The translations under genes and the position numbers were made by a program. Of a stretch of DNA of 64,000 bases, positions 42,423 through 50,883 are shown one piece after another. The notes under the pieces were generated by a model. It saw only the letters and a program-made list of their open reading frames with translations, ran no database searches and was not told the origin of the DNA. Positions within the stretch are counted from its first letter, which is position 1, and each line of letters starts with the position of its first letter. The stretch comes from UBA6168 sp041752395 (lineage in GTDB: Bacteria > Bacteroidota > Bacteroidia > Chitinophagales > Saprospiraceae): positions 1 to 64,000 of the forward strand of contig JBGSWN010000224.1 of NCBI GenBank assembly GCA_041752395.1, written 5' to 3'.

Positions 42423-43526
42423 TCAGGCTGCCATGGCGACGGGCTGCCTTCCAAGTTCTTTCAGCGCCTTGAAATGAGAAATAATCGCTTGTCGGGTGGT
42501 GCGGTATTCGTTGTACGGCAAGCCGAATTCAAGCGCCGTTTCCTTCACGATTTTTGAAATCTTCGGGTAATGTACGTGGCTGATATTGGGGAAGATGTGG
42601 TGCTCAATCTGATAGTTGAGTCCGCCGACGAAGAATGACACGAGCCAGTTTTTGCGGGCAAAATTGGCCGTAGTAGCCAATTGGTGGATGGCCCAAGTGT
42701 TTTCCATGTTGCCTCCCTCGTCCGGCACTGGGTTGTCCGTGTTTTCCACTACGTGTGCCAATTGGAACACCATCGCCAAGATGACGCCAGCCGTGTAGTG
42801 CATCACGAAAAAGCCAATCAGCACTTTCCACCAGGCCACGTCCAACACCAAAATGGGCAGCACAATCCAGATGGCCATGTAAATGATTTTGGTGATGATG
42901 AGGATGCTCCACTCCTTGGTCGGGTTCACTTTTTTATCAAAAGAAATGCCCTTCTTGATGTAGCCCTTCATCTGTTTGTAGTCCTTGGTGATGGCCCAAC
43001 TGATGGTCATCAGGCCGTAAAGCAGGACGCTGTAGTAGTGCTGGAATTTGTGAAAGCGCTTCCAGTCCTGCTCCTTGTGGAGGCGCAGCAGGCCACCCGC
43101 CTCGATGTCCTCGTCCATGCCGTGGATATTGGTGTAGGTGTGGTGCAGCACGTTGTGTTGCACTTTCCAATTATAGACATTGCCCGCCAGGATGTAGATG
43201 GAACTGCCCATCAGGTTGTTCACCCAGCGGTTGCGGGAGTAGGTGCCGTGGTTGCCGTCGTGCATCACGCACATGCCCACGAAGGACATGCCCATGCCTA
43301 GCACGATGGTGAAAAGCAGCATCGCCCACTGGTTGAAGTTGTTGGAAATGATGAGGAAATACGGGGTCAGGAAGATGCTGAACACGACGATAGACTTGAC
43401 ATACAGCTTCCAATTGCCAAATTTGCTGATGTCATTTTGTTGAAAATAGGCGTTGACACGGCTGTTCAGCGTTTTGAAAAAATCCGTGCTGTCCGTCCTT
43501 GGAAACTTGATTGCTGAATAATCCAT
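42423..43526 (-). CDS. Membrane fatty acid desaturase (front-end/linoleoyl-CoA type)
   Basis: 367 residues with about four membrane helices in two pairs (~45-90 and ~215-260). The three histidine boxes of the di-iron site are present: HDGNH (~89-93), HNVLHH (~124-129) and QIEHH (~304-308). The Q in the third box is typical of delta-5/delta-6-like front-end desaturases, although no cytochrome b5 domain is fused. The enzyme introduces a double bond in acyl lipids; electrons must come from a separate ferredoxin or similar. The N-terminal SAIKFPRTDSTDFFKTLNSRV is characteristic of the Bacteroidota group. Confidence 0.9.
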   Translation of the reverse strand: MDYSAIKFPRTDSTDFFKTLNSRVNAYFQQNDISKFGNWKLYVKSIVVFSIFLTPYFLIISNNFNQWAMLLFTIVLGMGMSFVGMCVMHDGNHGTYSRNRWVNNLMGSSIYILAGNVYNWKVQHNVLHHTYTNIHGMDEDIEAGGLLRLHKEQDWKRFHKFQHYYSVLLYGLMTISWAITKDYKQMKGYIKKGISFDKKVNPTKEWSILIITKIIYMAIWIVLPILVLDVAWWKVLIGFFVMHYTAGVILAMVFQLAHVVENTDNPVPDEGGNMENTWAIHQLATTANFARKNWLVSFFVGGLNYQIEHHIFPNISHVHYPKISKIVKETALEFGLPYNEYRTTRQAIISHFKALKELGRQPVAMAA

Positions 43527-43811
43527 TGAATATTTTGATTTGAAATAAATTGCTTGAAAAAGGAACTCGAATTTGTTTTAGTCACTCGACCAACGAGAAC
43601 AAAAGCCCGGGTTTTAAGTTTCCAAAACGGGAGTCTCGCAGCAAGATGGGAGGGTTTTTAGCAGGTCGCCTCTACTTTTGGGGCGTGCAAAATTAGCAAA
43701 AGAATTTAACCACCAAGCCCCTTTGACAAATATCAGACCTGTTAATCGGCGAAACCGTCCGCTGCGTATGCCACCATCGGCAAAACATCTACCAAGCTTT
43801 ATGACAAGTTT

Positions 43812-44084
43812 ATGAACAAACATTTCAAAATCAACATTCAGGGCAAGGTTCAGGGCGTTTGGTACCGAGCCTCGGCGCAGCAGGCAGCCCAGCGTTTCGG
43901 CCTCGGCGGCTTCGTAAAAAACCTGCCGGACGGCGGCGTGTATTGCGAAGCGGAAGGGCCGGTGGCTGCTTTGCAGGATTTTGTAAAATGGTGCCGACGT
44001 GGCCCGGAACTGGCAAGGGTGGACGAGGTGGAGGTGGTGGAAGGCCCCATTCTGGGCTTTTCGGGCTTCGAAATACGGCGTTGA
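43812..44084 (+). CDS. acyP: Acylphosphatase
   Basis: 90 residues, standard length. The N-terminal motif IQGKVQGVWYRASAQQAA contains the phosphate-binding loop and catalytic Arg (GxVQGVxYR), and KNLPDGGVYCEAEGP contains the catalytic Asn region (the usual NLxDGxVE). It hydrolyses acyl phosphates in the cytoplasm. The gene is short and stands alone, 58 bp before the next gene. A longer overlapping frame on the minus strand is only its shadow. Confidence 0.92.
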   Translation: MNKHFKINIQGKVQGVWYRASAQQAAQRFGLGGFVKNLPDGGVYCEAEGPVAALQDFVKWCRRGPELARVDEVEVVEGPILGFSGFEIRR

Positions 44085-44142
44085 GCAGGGTCGAACATTT
44101 TTACCGACTTTTGTCTTTTGAAAAAAAACAACTCTTGAGAAA

Positions 44143-44730
44143 ATGAAGTACATCTTTCCTTTTTTCCTCCTGCTCCTGACTGCCCTAGCCCCGGCGTCTG
44201 CCCAATGCAAGCTCATCGCCCTCGACCAAGTGGACGAGTTCGACTCCACCAGGGTCATCGCCACCAAGCCTTTCAATATTGGTGTGTTGGTGCCTTCCGG
44301 CAATGTGGCCGAAGGGCTTTCCGGGCAAGAAACCGTAGAGGAGGGCAAGGCAATTTTCAGCTACGGCAACGAAAACAATATCCGCTCTTTCTTCCTGACG
44401 CTGGCCGTGGTGGAGCGCAAGTTTTACATGATGGAGCCAGACTACAATGTTTACCTGAAAATGGTGGATGGCCCGGTCATCAAGCTCCTGAACGTGCCGG
44501 AGGATGGTGAGTTCGACCGCAAGATTTTGATGTGGAAATACGTGCATACCTGCGTGGTGCCGCTGGAGTATTTCTTTATGCTGCGGGATGGTCTGGTGGA
44601 AAAAATCCGCATCGAGTACAATGATTTTAAAGAGACCATTGTGCTGGATGGAAAGCAAGCTAAGTCATTGCAGGATGCGGTGAAATGTGTGGAGGAACGG
44701 TTGAATAGTGGGCCAGTGGTGAAGCCGTGA
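44143..44730 (+). CDS. Exported protein of unknown function
   Basis: 195 residues with a clear signal peptide (MKYIFPFFLLLLTALAPASA, cleavage before QCK). The mature part has motifs FNIGVLVPSGNVAEG and YNVYLKMVDGPVIKLLNVPEDGEFDR, and a C-terminal amphipathic segment. No recognised domain. Two cysteines (after the signal and in VHTCVVP), plus one near the end, could form disulfides. It follows acyP in the same direction and may share its transcript. Confidence 0.7.
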   Translation: MKYIFPFFLLLLTALAPASAQCKLIALDQVDEFDSTRVIATKPFNIGVLVPSGNVAEGLSGQETVEEGKAIFSYGNENNIRSFFLTLAVVERKFYMMEPDYNVYLKMVDGPVIKLLNVPEDGEFDRKILMWKYVHTCVVPLEYFFMLRDGLVEKIRIEYNDFKETIVLDGKQAKSLQDAVKCVEERLNSGPVVKP

Positions 44731-44744
44731 GGTTTACTGCTTTC

Positions 44745-45350
44745 TTATTTGCCGAAATACCGACCTAATCTTATCCCCACTCCAAAAAAAGGTCGAACAG
44801 GGGTAAGGCTGCTTTGTATTGGGCTTACACTTTTTGCTTCTCTTGAAAGATTTATTTTAGCGGATATTTTAATTCTTCTCTTGTTTCTCAGATTTATAAA
44901 GCCATAAGAAAAATCAAATTCAGGTGCATAACTGTCTTCAGATATGAGGGTAATAAAATCAAAATTTAGTTCTCTGTTAGGCATTATTTTGTAATTATAT
45001 CCTACCCCAATTTGAAAAAAAGGAAATGGGGAGCTATATCCATTAATCTTAGATGAAATGCCCACACCTGTTTGCAATCCGAAAGAAGATTTTTTTATTG
45101 AAAGTCCTACATATTCATATAGTAAATCAACTTCTCCAAATTTTCCATTAAATATCAACCCCACACCTGTATTTAAAATATGATTGCCAAGTCTCTCTGG
45201 AGAGGCTTGGCAATTAACTTTATTCAAAATAAAAAATAAAAACAAAGGCATTGACAACAATCGTAGCAGCTTATAAATACAATAAATTGATTTATTGCTT
45301 GAAATTATTGGGTCAATTTTTTGACAATGAAGTTTTAATAATTTTCTCAT
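44745..45350 (-). CDS. Hypothetical exported outer-membrane-like protein
   Basis: Up to 201 residues. The frame opens at 45350 and overlaps the end of the upstream T9SS gene by 38 bp. A start at 45251 (MPLFLFFILNKVNCQASPE) gives 168 residues with a signal peptide and no overlap, and is equally likely. The mature part has short alternating beta strands (GLQTGVGISSKIN, FFQIGVGYNYKI, FFGVGIRLGRYF) and ends with an aromatic-containing strand, so it is probably a small barrel. It is AT-rich like the two genes upstream and unlike the rest of the window. No family recognised. Confidence 0.55.
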   Translation of the reverse strand: MRKLLKLHCQKIDPIISSNKSIYCIYKLLRLLSMPLFLFFILNKVNCQASPERLGNHILNTGVGLIFNGKFGEVDLLYEYVGLSIKKSSFGLQTGVGISSKINGYSSPFPFFQIGVGYNYKIMPNRELNFDFITLISEDSYAPEFDFSYGFINLRNKRRIKISAKINLSREAKSVSPIQSSLTPVRPFFGVGIRLGRYFGK

Positions 45351-47169
45351 AAAAATGAATGTTATTTCCGCTCACCGAAACGAAATAAACTCCGTCTGGA
45401 TTATTGGAAATATCCATGTTAACGACATCAAATCCATTTTGGAAAGATTTTGCAAAGATAATCCTTCCGTGGCTTTCCTGAACCGTGACCATAATTTTTT
45501 CTTGGTACTCTGCAATTCCTGAACACCTGATTTCAAATTCACCTGAACTTGGGTTAGGGGAAATAGAAAATTCAACATCGGTCTTACTTTGTATTTGTGC
45601 TTCACTTCTCTTATCATCGGAAAATTTTAATGCTTCACTAACGGCCATCTGGTCATTTAGTTGCGGAGGAGCAATCGCAAAGCTAGGGGGGTCTGAGTTT
45701 GGGGAGAAAGGTGGCACACATTCTTCGATTTTAAATACCTGAGTAGCGTTGGGTTCAGAAATAATAGTGATGTCAGTAGGGCCTCCAACAAAATCTATTA
45801 ACTCACCCGCCTGTAGGTTTAAAATCGTACCGGGTGCAATAAAGACATTCGGGCCAATAAGTATCTTGTTGACAGCTGTATAGGAAACAGTTCCTGAAAG
45901 TGTTGAAAACCCTGTACTGGCATCAAGAATAATGCATTCATTGCAGCAAGCATCATTATAGTCAATTTTTACCACTGGATTATAGTTCATTCCAGGCAAA
46001 TCGTCCGGTGTTTCATGGGGTATAGGAGGGCCACCGCACTGTGTGACATTCACAGCTTTAGCAAACATGCTATTAATTTTTTTTGCGCCACAATTATTGG
46101 CAATGATGCATGTATGGTTATAGAACCCATCTGTTACTTCAAACCCAGAATCGTCATTACCATCCCAGCTTAGGAAACTACCAGGGTTGTGCACTTCAAT
46201 GGTTCTTACATGCTGGCCAGCCACAGCAGTTATTTCCCATGACACAAAGGAAACATTGTCCAAGTTGTAGATAGTCAAAGGGTTCGTAGTATATTCAGCG
46301 TTACAGTCATCATAGATATACTTATGTACGTTGTTCGTGTAGGAAGTTACACAGCCATCCGTTGGATCACAACCTTGGCATTCTTCACAAGGAGTAATAT
46401 CTTTCACTAGGGTGACATCATCTACAAGTATATAGTTTTCAATCCCACTTGGCCGAAGTTCAAAACCTATCCAATCAAAATTCTCATCCAACACAACAAA
46501 GCTCGTTGTTAATTCAACCCATTGATTAACTGGCAACTCGGAACCAGAAAATGAAATAGTTGACGCTACTGTCATTGTGGAAGGGTTTTTTTTCTCATAC
46601 CAATCCTCTGAACATACATCACCATCATCGTTTTCGTATTTAATTTTTTCTTTACCAATTAGTATGTCAATATAATTCGGACTACCAATACCGGTTATAG
46701 GGAATATATGATTAACAGGGGTATCGTGTGGAGCATGTAAAAGTAAGCTTCCAAAAGGAATACTTAAAATTCGTATAAACATTGAAACTTTATATTTTTT
46801 ACCAAACTCTAATTTGTTACCTAGTTTTTGTTCAAATAGCTCCCCACAACCAAACCCTAAATAACCTGTGCCACCATGAGCGGGTATAGGGATTTCATCA
46901 CCAATTGCATTTACTGTTAAAAAGTGAACATGGTCAGACCCTATCTTCAACCAATCTGGAGAATGTCCGCAAGTGTTGTATTCATCCCAAGGGCATTTTT
47001 GGTCTTCTTTCCAAGTGTCAGCTTTTCGCAAATGGGATAACCTTTCAGGTTCTTCATCATTTACGCCCCAGTCTTTACTTTCAAAACCACTATTACTGAT
47101 GACATTCGTCTGCGAAATAGCCATACCGCAACCGTAAAAAAATAAAAATAGCGTTAATACATTTTTCAT
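45313..47169 (-). CDS. T9SS-sorted multidomain secreted protein
   Basis: 618 residues. Signal peptide (LTLFLFFYGCGMAISQ), then a carbohydrate-binding-like beta-sandwich (~20-265; VISNSGFESKDW at its start and ENYILVDDVTLVKD at its end, typical of secreted sandwich domains), a Cys-rich linker (PCEECQGCDPTDGC), a gliding-motility-like beta domain (~290-385, FLSWDGNDDSGFEVTDGFY, as in FlgD/T9SS proteins), a region of unknown fold (NKILIGPNVFIAPGTIL, typical of adhesin-like 3-coordinate repeats), and a C-terminal type A sorting domain (FSISPNPSSGEFEI... NNPDGVYFVSVSG). Likely a surface or released protein; ligand unknown. AT-rich. Confidence 0.8.
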   Translation of the reverse strand: MKNVLTLFLFFYGCGMAISQTNVISNSGFESKDWGVNDEEPERLSHLRKADTWKEDQKCPWDEYNTCGHSPDWLKIGSDHVHFLTVNAIGDEIPIPAHGGTGYLGFGCGELFEQKLGNKLEFGKKYKVSMFIRILSIPFGSLLLHAPHDTPVNHIFPITGIGSPNYIDILIGKEKIKYENDDGDVCSEDWYEKKNPSTMTVASTISFSGSELPVNQWVELTTSFVVLDENFDWIGFELRPSGIENYILVDDVTLVKDITPCEECQGCDPTDGCVTSYTNNVHKYIYDDCNAEYTTNPLTIYNLDNVSFVSWEITAVAGQHVRTIEVHNPGSFLSWDGNDDSGFEVTDGFYNHTCIIANNCGAKKINSMFAKAVNVTQCGGPPIPHETPDDLPGMNYNPVVKIDYNDACCNECIILDASTGFSTLSGTVSYTAVNKILIGPNVFIAPGTILNLQAGELIDFVGGPTDITIISEPNATQVFKIEECVPPFSPNSDPPSFAIAPPQLNDQMAVSEALKFSDDKRSEAQIQSKTDVEFSISPNPSSGEFEIRCSGIAEYQEKIMVTVQESHGRIIFAKSFQNGFDVVNMDISNNPDGVYFVSVSGNNIHFYEKIIKTSLSKN

Positions 47170-47232
47170 GTCAAAATATTTTGATGCTTAACAAGCAAGG
47201 CATGATTTAATTTAGGTTCAATGATTTCAGAA

Positions 47233-48036
47233 CTATTTTTTCAGTTCTTCAACCTGTTCTTTCAACAACTTATTCTCCGCCTCCAATTTTTCCAGTCGTT
47301 TGTTCATCTCCAAAATATAAAGGGTAAGTTCTTCTATTTTCTCCATCTGCTTCACTTGCAGTTCGCCAATATTTCCGCCGTCCGCTTCTACCTCCTCTGC
47401 GGAAGGCATGTTCGGTAGCCTTTTGTTGGCATTAATGTATTCTTCTAATACCTTGAGTGGCATCAGTGTATAGGACTTCTCAAAGACGTAATCTGGAAAT
47501 GGGGGGAGTTTTACCCTAACCTCCTTTGAATATAATAATTCGCTTACTTCAATTCTTGGTGCCATCAATTTACCATTGACAACTGTTACATTTCCGCTTA
47601 CGCGCACAGACCCATCAAATCTACCAGCATAAGCTCCTCCACTGAACCATCCTCCAGTGCCACCTGAACCACCTTCACCACGAATAGCAACGCTGCCAAA
47701 CCCACCACCAGTGCTATAGGCTACACCATGTATTGCAAAGTCACCTCTGGCATATATAGCACCGCCAGTGCCACCACCAGACTCATCTGGAGTATTTGTA
47801 AAAACTGATAAGTGATATGCTGGATTTGGTATCATTCCTATACCTACGATTCCATTGCGGTTGATTGCATCAGTCGTATTACAGTTGCCAGTCCACTGCA
47901 CACATCCAGCACCCAAATCAGGCCCAGAAGCATTTACCGTATTTTCTTTAGTAGCATCTTGTGCATTGACATTGGTATTTACAGTCAATAAAAATAGCGA
48001 TACCAGTGCCAAGAAGAAGTAGGATGTGAATTTCAT
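47233..48036 (-). CDS. Exported protein with tail-fibre-like C-terminal coiled coil
   Basis: 267 residues. Signal peptide (YFFLALVSLFLLTVNTNVNA). The Gly-rich central region (~85-135: SGGGTGGAIYARGDF, STGGGFGSVAIRGEGG) looks like a repetitive beta structure. The C-terminus has the segment PDYVFEKSYTLMPLKVLEEY, then NANKRLPNMPSAEEVEADGG and a heptad coiled coil (~230-267, Leu/Glu/Lys). This tail is widespread in Bacteroidota secreted proteins related to phage tail-fibre/endosialidase chaperone (S74-like) regions and probably trimerises. No protease residues of S74 can be pointed out. Confidence 0.75.
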   Translation of the reverse strand: MKFTSYFFLALVSLFLLTVNTNVNAQDATKENTVNASGPDLGAGCVQWTGNCNTTDAINRNGIVGIGMIPNPAYHLSVFTNTPDESGGGTGGAIYARGDFAIHGVAYSTGGGFGSVAIRGEGGSGGTGGWFSGGAYAGRFDGSVRVSGNVTVVNGKLMAPRIEVSELLYSKEVRVKLPPFPDYVFEKSYTLMPLKVLEEYINANKRLPNMPSAEEVEADGGNIGELQVKQMEKIEELTLYILEMNKRLEKLEAENKLLKEQVEELKK

Positions 48037-48171
48037 AAAAGTATTATTTTGTTGGTTAATGATTGAAAAATTGTACAGCGCAAAATTGACCTGTTAAAAT
48101 CCACCAACAAAATTTCTTCACCCATAAAATATTCCTTATATTCGCCTTCATATCACTTAAACACATAGATT

Positions 48172-48546
48172 ATGGACAAACACCTCGGCTACAACATCAG
48201 AAAGATGCGTGAACTCAAAGGCTACAAACAAGAATACATGGCGGAAGGACTAGGCATCGGCCAAACCAGTTACAGCGACATCGAATCGGGCAAGGTCAAA
48301 CTGACGGTGAATAGGCTCAAAAAAATTGCTGAACTCCTCGACACCACGCCACAAGCCATTGAAGAATTCAATGACAAGAATTTCTTCCACATCATCAACC
48401 ACCAAGGCAATGCTGGCCAAATCACCATCAATAATTCTTCTTTGGAAGAATTAGCAAAAGTTTTGACCGAACCATACAGACAACAACTGGCCAGCAAAGA
48501 CGAACAAATCCAGTTCCTGCAAAGCCTGCTCAAAAAGGCAGAATAG
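48172..48546 (+). CDS. XRE-family transcriptional regulator
   Basis: 124 residues. A helix-turn-helix of the Cro/CI type occupies ~6-60 (IRKMRELKGYKQEYMAEGLG, then QTSYSDIESGKVKLTVNRLKKIAELL). A linker follows, and a C-terminal coiled coil (~95-124, EPYRQQLASKDEQIQFLQSLL) should dimerise it. Target unknown; the divergent neighbour (tail-fibre-like gene, 135 bp away) is a possible one. The gene is followed at once by a strong hairpin. Confidence 0.85.
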   Translation: MDKHLGYNIRKMRELKGYKQEYMAEGLGIGQTSYSDIESGKVKLTVNRLKKIAELLDTTPQAIEEFNDKNFFHIINHQGNAGQITINNSSLEELAKVLTEPYRQQLASKDEQIQFLQSLLKKAE

Positions 48547-48555
48547 TTGCACATA

Positions 48556-48592
48556 AAAAAACGCCACCCGACTCCCTCGGATGGCGTTTTCC
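48556..48592. terminator. Bidirectional terminator after the XRE gene
   Basis: AAAACGCCA-CCGA and TCGG-TGGCGTTTT pair around CTCCC, with A-runs before and T-runs after, so it works for the plus-strand XRE gene (stop 48546) and for the converging minus-strand gene ending at 48617. Confidence 0.75.
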
Positions 48593-48616
48593 ATTAAAGC
48601 CAAAAAGCATTGCCCT

Positions 48617-48997
48617 TCAAGCACTTGGCGGCTTAGGCGGCGTCACTTTCGAGTCGTCCACCTCCACGCCCCATTCGATGAGCATCTTTGGGTTCTTGGC
48701 GTACTTCGCTTTCAGGAGGTTGAGGGCCGCACGGGTCGCATCGTTGAGCATCGGCTTGTGCTTGTCCCGCTCCCGGTAGGCTGTCTCGGCCTTGCCAGCA
48801 AAGTCCTCAGCCTCCGTGTGCTTGGTGAAGGCAGTGTCGGCCAGTGGAGCTATTTCATCAAAATTGTAGTCGTCGAGAATTTTGAGCGGGGAGTTTTCGC
48901 CCAGTTCCCGGTGCTTTGCAGCAATCTTTTTGGTGATGTTGAGGAAATCACCGCCCCATTGCGGGAGCTTTACCCGCCCTTTTGCAGTTCTAGCCAT
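48617..48997 (-). CDS. Conserved hypothetical protein (small, soluble)
   Basis: 126 residues; no signal peptide or membrane helix. Mostly helical and charged, with sequence such as LPQWGGDFLNITKKIAAKHRELG, FAGKAETAYRERDKHKPMLNDA and NPKMLIEWGVEVDDS, ending in a proline-rich tail (PPKPPSA). I recall similar short proteins in other Bacteroidota, often in several copies per genome, but no function. It may be involved with phage or mobile DNA; that is only a guess. The start at 48997 is the only reasonable ATG. Confidence 0.6.
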   Translation of the reverse strand: MARTAKGRVKLPQWGGDFLNITKKIAAKHRELGENSPLKILDDYNFDEIAPLADTAFTKHTEAEDFAGKAETAYRERDKHKPMLNDATRAALNLLKAKYAKNPKMLIEWGVEVDDSKVTPPKPPSA

Positions 48998-49339
48998 GTT
49001 GAGAAGTGTTTAAGATGAAAAAAAATGGGTTTACAAACCAAATATATTACGATAAGGCTGAATTTGTCAATAGGGAAGGGGATATTCTTTTGGATATTGG
49101 TTAAATTCCATAATTATCATTGATATTAAAACAAATATTGTCGTTATTAAAACAATTAATGCAATTATCGCATCGAATAAGCGAATTATCGTGCGTGATG
49201 GTGTGATATTTGTTTTAATACCGGCGATAATAAAACAAATATTGGCATTATTGAGGCGAATTTCATAAAAATGCCTTATCCTAGATTGTTCACCAAAGGA
49301 CGTTCCTCACCTACTTACTATATACTAATGTGAAATTGC
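48998..49339. repeat. AT-rich gene-free stretch with four TTAAAACAA-type repeats
   Basis: Related 16-18-nt boxes: ATATTAAAACAAATATTG (49123-49140), TTATTAAAACAATTAATG (49144-49161), an inverted copy TATTTGTTTTAATACC (49207-49222) and ATAATAAAACAAATATTGG (49227-49245). In addition, GCAATTATCG / GCGAATTATCG repeats lie between them. No gene is present. The boxes may be binding sites of a regulator for the flanking gene 48997 (minus) or remnants of a repeat array. Confidence 0.45.
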
Positions 49340-49858
49340 TTACTTCGAGGCGGTAGTTTCCAGAACAGGTTTTGCAGCCCCCTCCTTCTTCCCCCACTCA
49401 CTCCTTTTCTTAAAATACTTCGGGTTCACCACCAACAGCCCAAACGACTCGCAGTCGTGCTTGCCCTGGTTGGCATGGTGTGACCCGTGCGCCCGCAGGA
49501 TGGCCCGGCTGTATTTCGAGTCCAGTTGCCGGAACCACGAAAACCGCTGGTGGATATAGACATCATGGATGAGGAAATAGATGGCACCGTAAATCGTGAT
49601 GCCCACCCCGATGTAAAACAGCCAGGCGTAGGGCGTAAAAGAACCAAGCAGGATGCAAGTGATGCCCGGCGTGGCGAAGACGAGGAAAAACAGGTCGTTC
49701 TTCTCGAACCAGCGCCCTTCTTTGAAATCGGGCCGGTGGTGGTCTTCGTGCCACTTCCAGCCGAAGCCGTGCATGATATGCTTATGGGCGAACCACGCCA
49801 CGAACTCCATGCCGCCCACGGCGGCGAGGGTGATGAGGATTGCTTGGATTGTTGACAT
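49340..49858 (-). CDS. crtZ: Beta-carotene hydroxylase
   Basis: Adds hydroxyl groups to beta-ionone rings (beta-carotene to zeaxanthin). 172 residues, with four hydrophobic segments and the histidine clusters of this di-iron membrane hydroxylase: HKHIMHGFGWKWHEDHH (~25-41), HDVYIHQRF (~98-106) and HGSHHANQGKHDCESFG (~124-140). The family normally has ~160-180 residues. It is last in crtI-crtB-crtZ on the minus strand, separated from crtB by a long inverted repeat. Confidence 0.93.
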   Translation of the reverse strand: MSTIQAILITLAAVGGMEFVAWFAHKHIMHGFGWKWHEDHHRPDFKEGRWFEKNDLFFLVFATPGITCILLGSFTPYAWLFYIGVGITIYGAIYFLIHDVYIHQRFSWFRQLDSKYSRAILRAHGSHHANQGKHDCESFGLLVVNPKYFKKRSEWGKKEGAAKPVLETTASK

Positions 49859-49860
49859 GG

Positions 49861-49947
49861 TTGGATTGTTTTATTGTTGGATTGCTTTATTGTTGGGGGG
49901 CTAGGTAATCGTAATACGTGTAACAATCCAACAATAAAACAATCCAA
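49861..49947. repeat. Word-type inverted repeat between crtB and crtZ
   Basis: A perfect 23-bp inverted repeat (49861-49883, beginning TTGGATTGTTTTATTGTTGG, and 49925-49947), with word ATTGTTGG/ATTGTTTT and additional partial copies in the loop (ATTGCTTTATTGTTGG). It starts 2 bp after the crtZ start codon region and ends 7 bp before the crtB stop, so it fills the intergenic gap of this operon. Confidence 0.82.
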
Positions 49948-49954
49948 CAATCAC

Positions 49955-50791
49955 TCACATTAAATTCAACCGCATCCGCAGAGCCGAGCTGAAAAACAGG
50001 AAAATCTTCTTGCCGTCGTTGACTCGGATGCGCTGCTCCTTGACTTTGGCGGCGGCGGTTCGGCGGATTTTTTTGAATAAATTTAAGTAATAAACATAGG
50101 CCAAATATACGCCAAAACGGGCGCTCTTTGGCAATTGCACGATGCCGAGATAGGCATCGTCAAAGTCTTTTTTGATTTCAAGTTCAATCTGGTGCTTGTC
50201 TTCTGGGGTGAAATTCGTGAAGTCCACGCCGGGGAAATAGACCCGGCCACGGTCGTCGAAGTCGCTTTTCAAATCCCGCAGGAAATTGATTTTTTGGAAC
50301 GCCGCCCCAAGGCTGCGGGCAGGTGCTTTCAGGTGCTCAAAAAGTTCAAGGTTGCCTTCGGTAAACACCCGCAGGCACATCAGGCCCACCACTTCTGCCG
50401 ACCCGTAGATGTATTTTTCGTACAAATCGCTGCCATAAAACGTGTGGTGCAAATCCATTTCCATGCTATCCAAAAACGCATCAATCAGTTCTGGTTCAAT
50501 GCCATAGCGATGCACCACTTCCTGAAAAGCGTGCAGCACAGGATTCAAACTGATGCGCTCCGCAATGGCCGTGTAGGTATCCGTTCGGAAACGTTGTAAC
50601 AGGTCTGCCTTCGGATAGCCGTGGAAGGTATCCACGATCTCATCAGCGAAGCGCACGAAGCCATAGATGGCGTAAATTGGCATCCTGATTTTCGGGTCGA
50701 ATGCCCGAATGCCCATCGAAAACGAAGTGCTGTACCGCTGGGTGATGAGTCGGCTGCACTCCTGGCAGGTGGTGTTGTACAAATCAAGCAT
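49955..50791 (-). CDS. crtB: Phytoene synthase
   Basis: Condenses two geranylgeranyl diphosphates to phytoene, the first carotenoid step. 278 residues. Signatures: YAIYGFVRFADEIVDTFHGY with the first DxxxD-type Asp-rich motif (DEIVD), and QKINFLRDLKSDFDDRGRVYFP, which carries the second Asp-rich motif (NFLRDLKSDFDDRGR). Also RSLGAAFQKINFLRD. Cytoplasmic, membrane-associated. It lies between crtI (upstream) and crtZ, with inverted repeats on both sides. Confidence 0.95.
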   Translation of the reverse strand: MLDLYNTTCQECSRLITQRYSTSFSMGIRAFDPKIRMPIYAIYGFVRFADEIVDTFHGYPKADLLQRFRTDTYTAIAERISLNPVLHAFQEVVHRYGIEPELIDAFLDSMEMDLHHTFYGSDLYEKYIYGSAEVVGLMCLRVFTEGNLELFEHLKAPARSLGAAFQKINFLRDLKSDFDDRGRVYFPGVDFTNFTPEDKHQIELEIKKDFDDAYLGIVQLPKSARFGVYLAYVYYLNLFKKIRRTAAAKVKEQRIRVNDGKKIFLFFSSALRMRLNLM

Positions 50792-50814
50792 GGTCAGGCT
50801 AGTTATCTATTTTC

Positions 50815-50882
50815 AGTTGCGAGCCGTGAGTTTCGAGTTTCGAGCTATGACCTGCGACTTACTCGAAACTCGCAGCTCATAG
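50815..50882. repeat. Word-type inverted repeat between crtI and crtB
   Basis: The words are GAGTTTC and GAGCTATGA. The left part reads CGAGCCGTGAGTTTCGAGTT then TCGAGCTATGA (about 50820-50850). The right part reads ACTCGAAACTCGCAGCTCAT then AGCTCAAAACTC (about 50859-50890). The arms pair imperfectly over ~25 nt, with an 11-bp perfect core (GAGTTTCGAGT). The right end runs into the 3' end of crtI. Confidence 0.65.
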
Positions 50883-50883
50883 C

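Noticed and set aside
43614..44348. 244-codon minus-strand frame
   Set aside because: Covers acyP and the start of the next gene in antisense; no signature.
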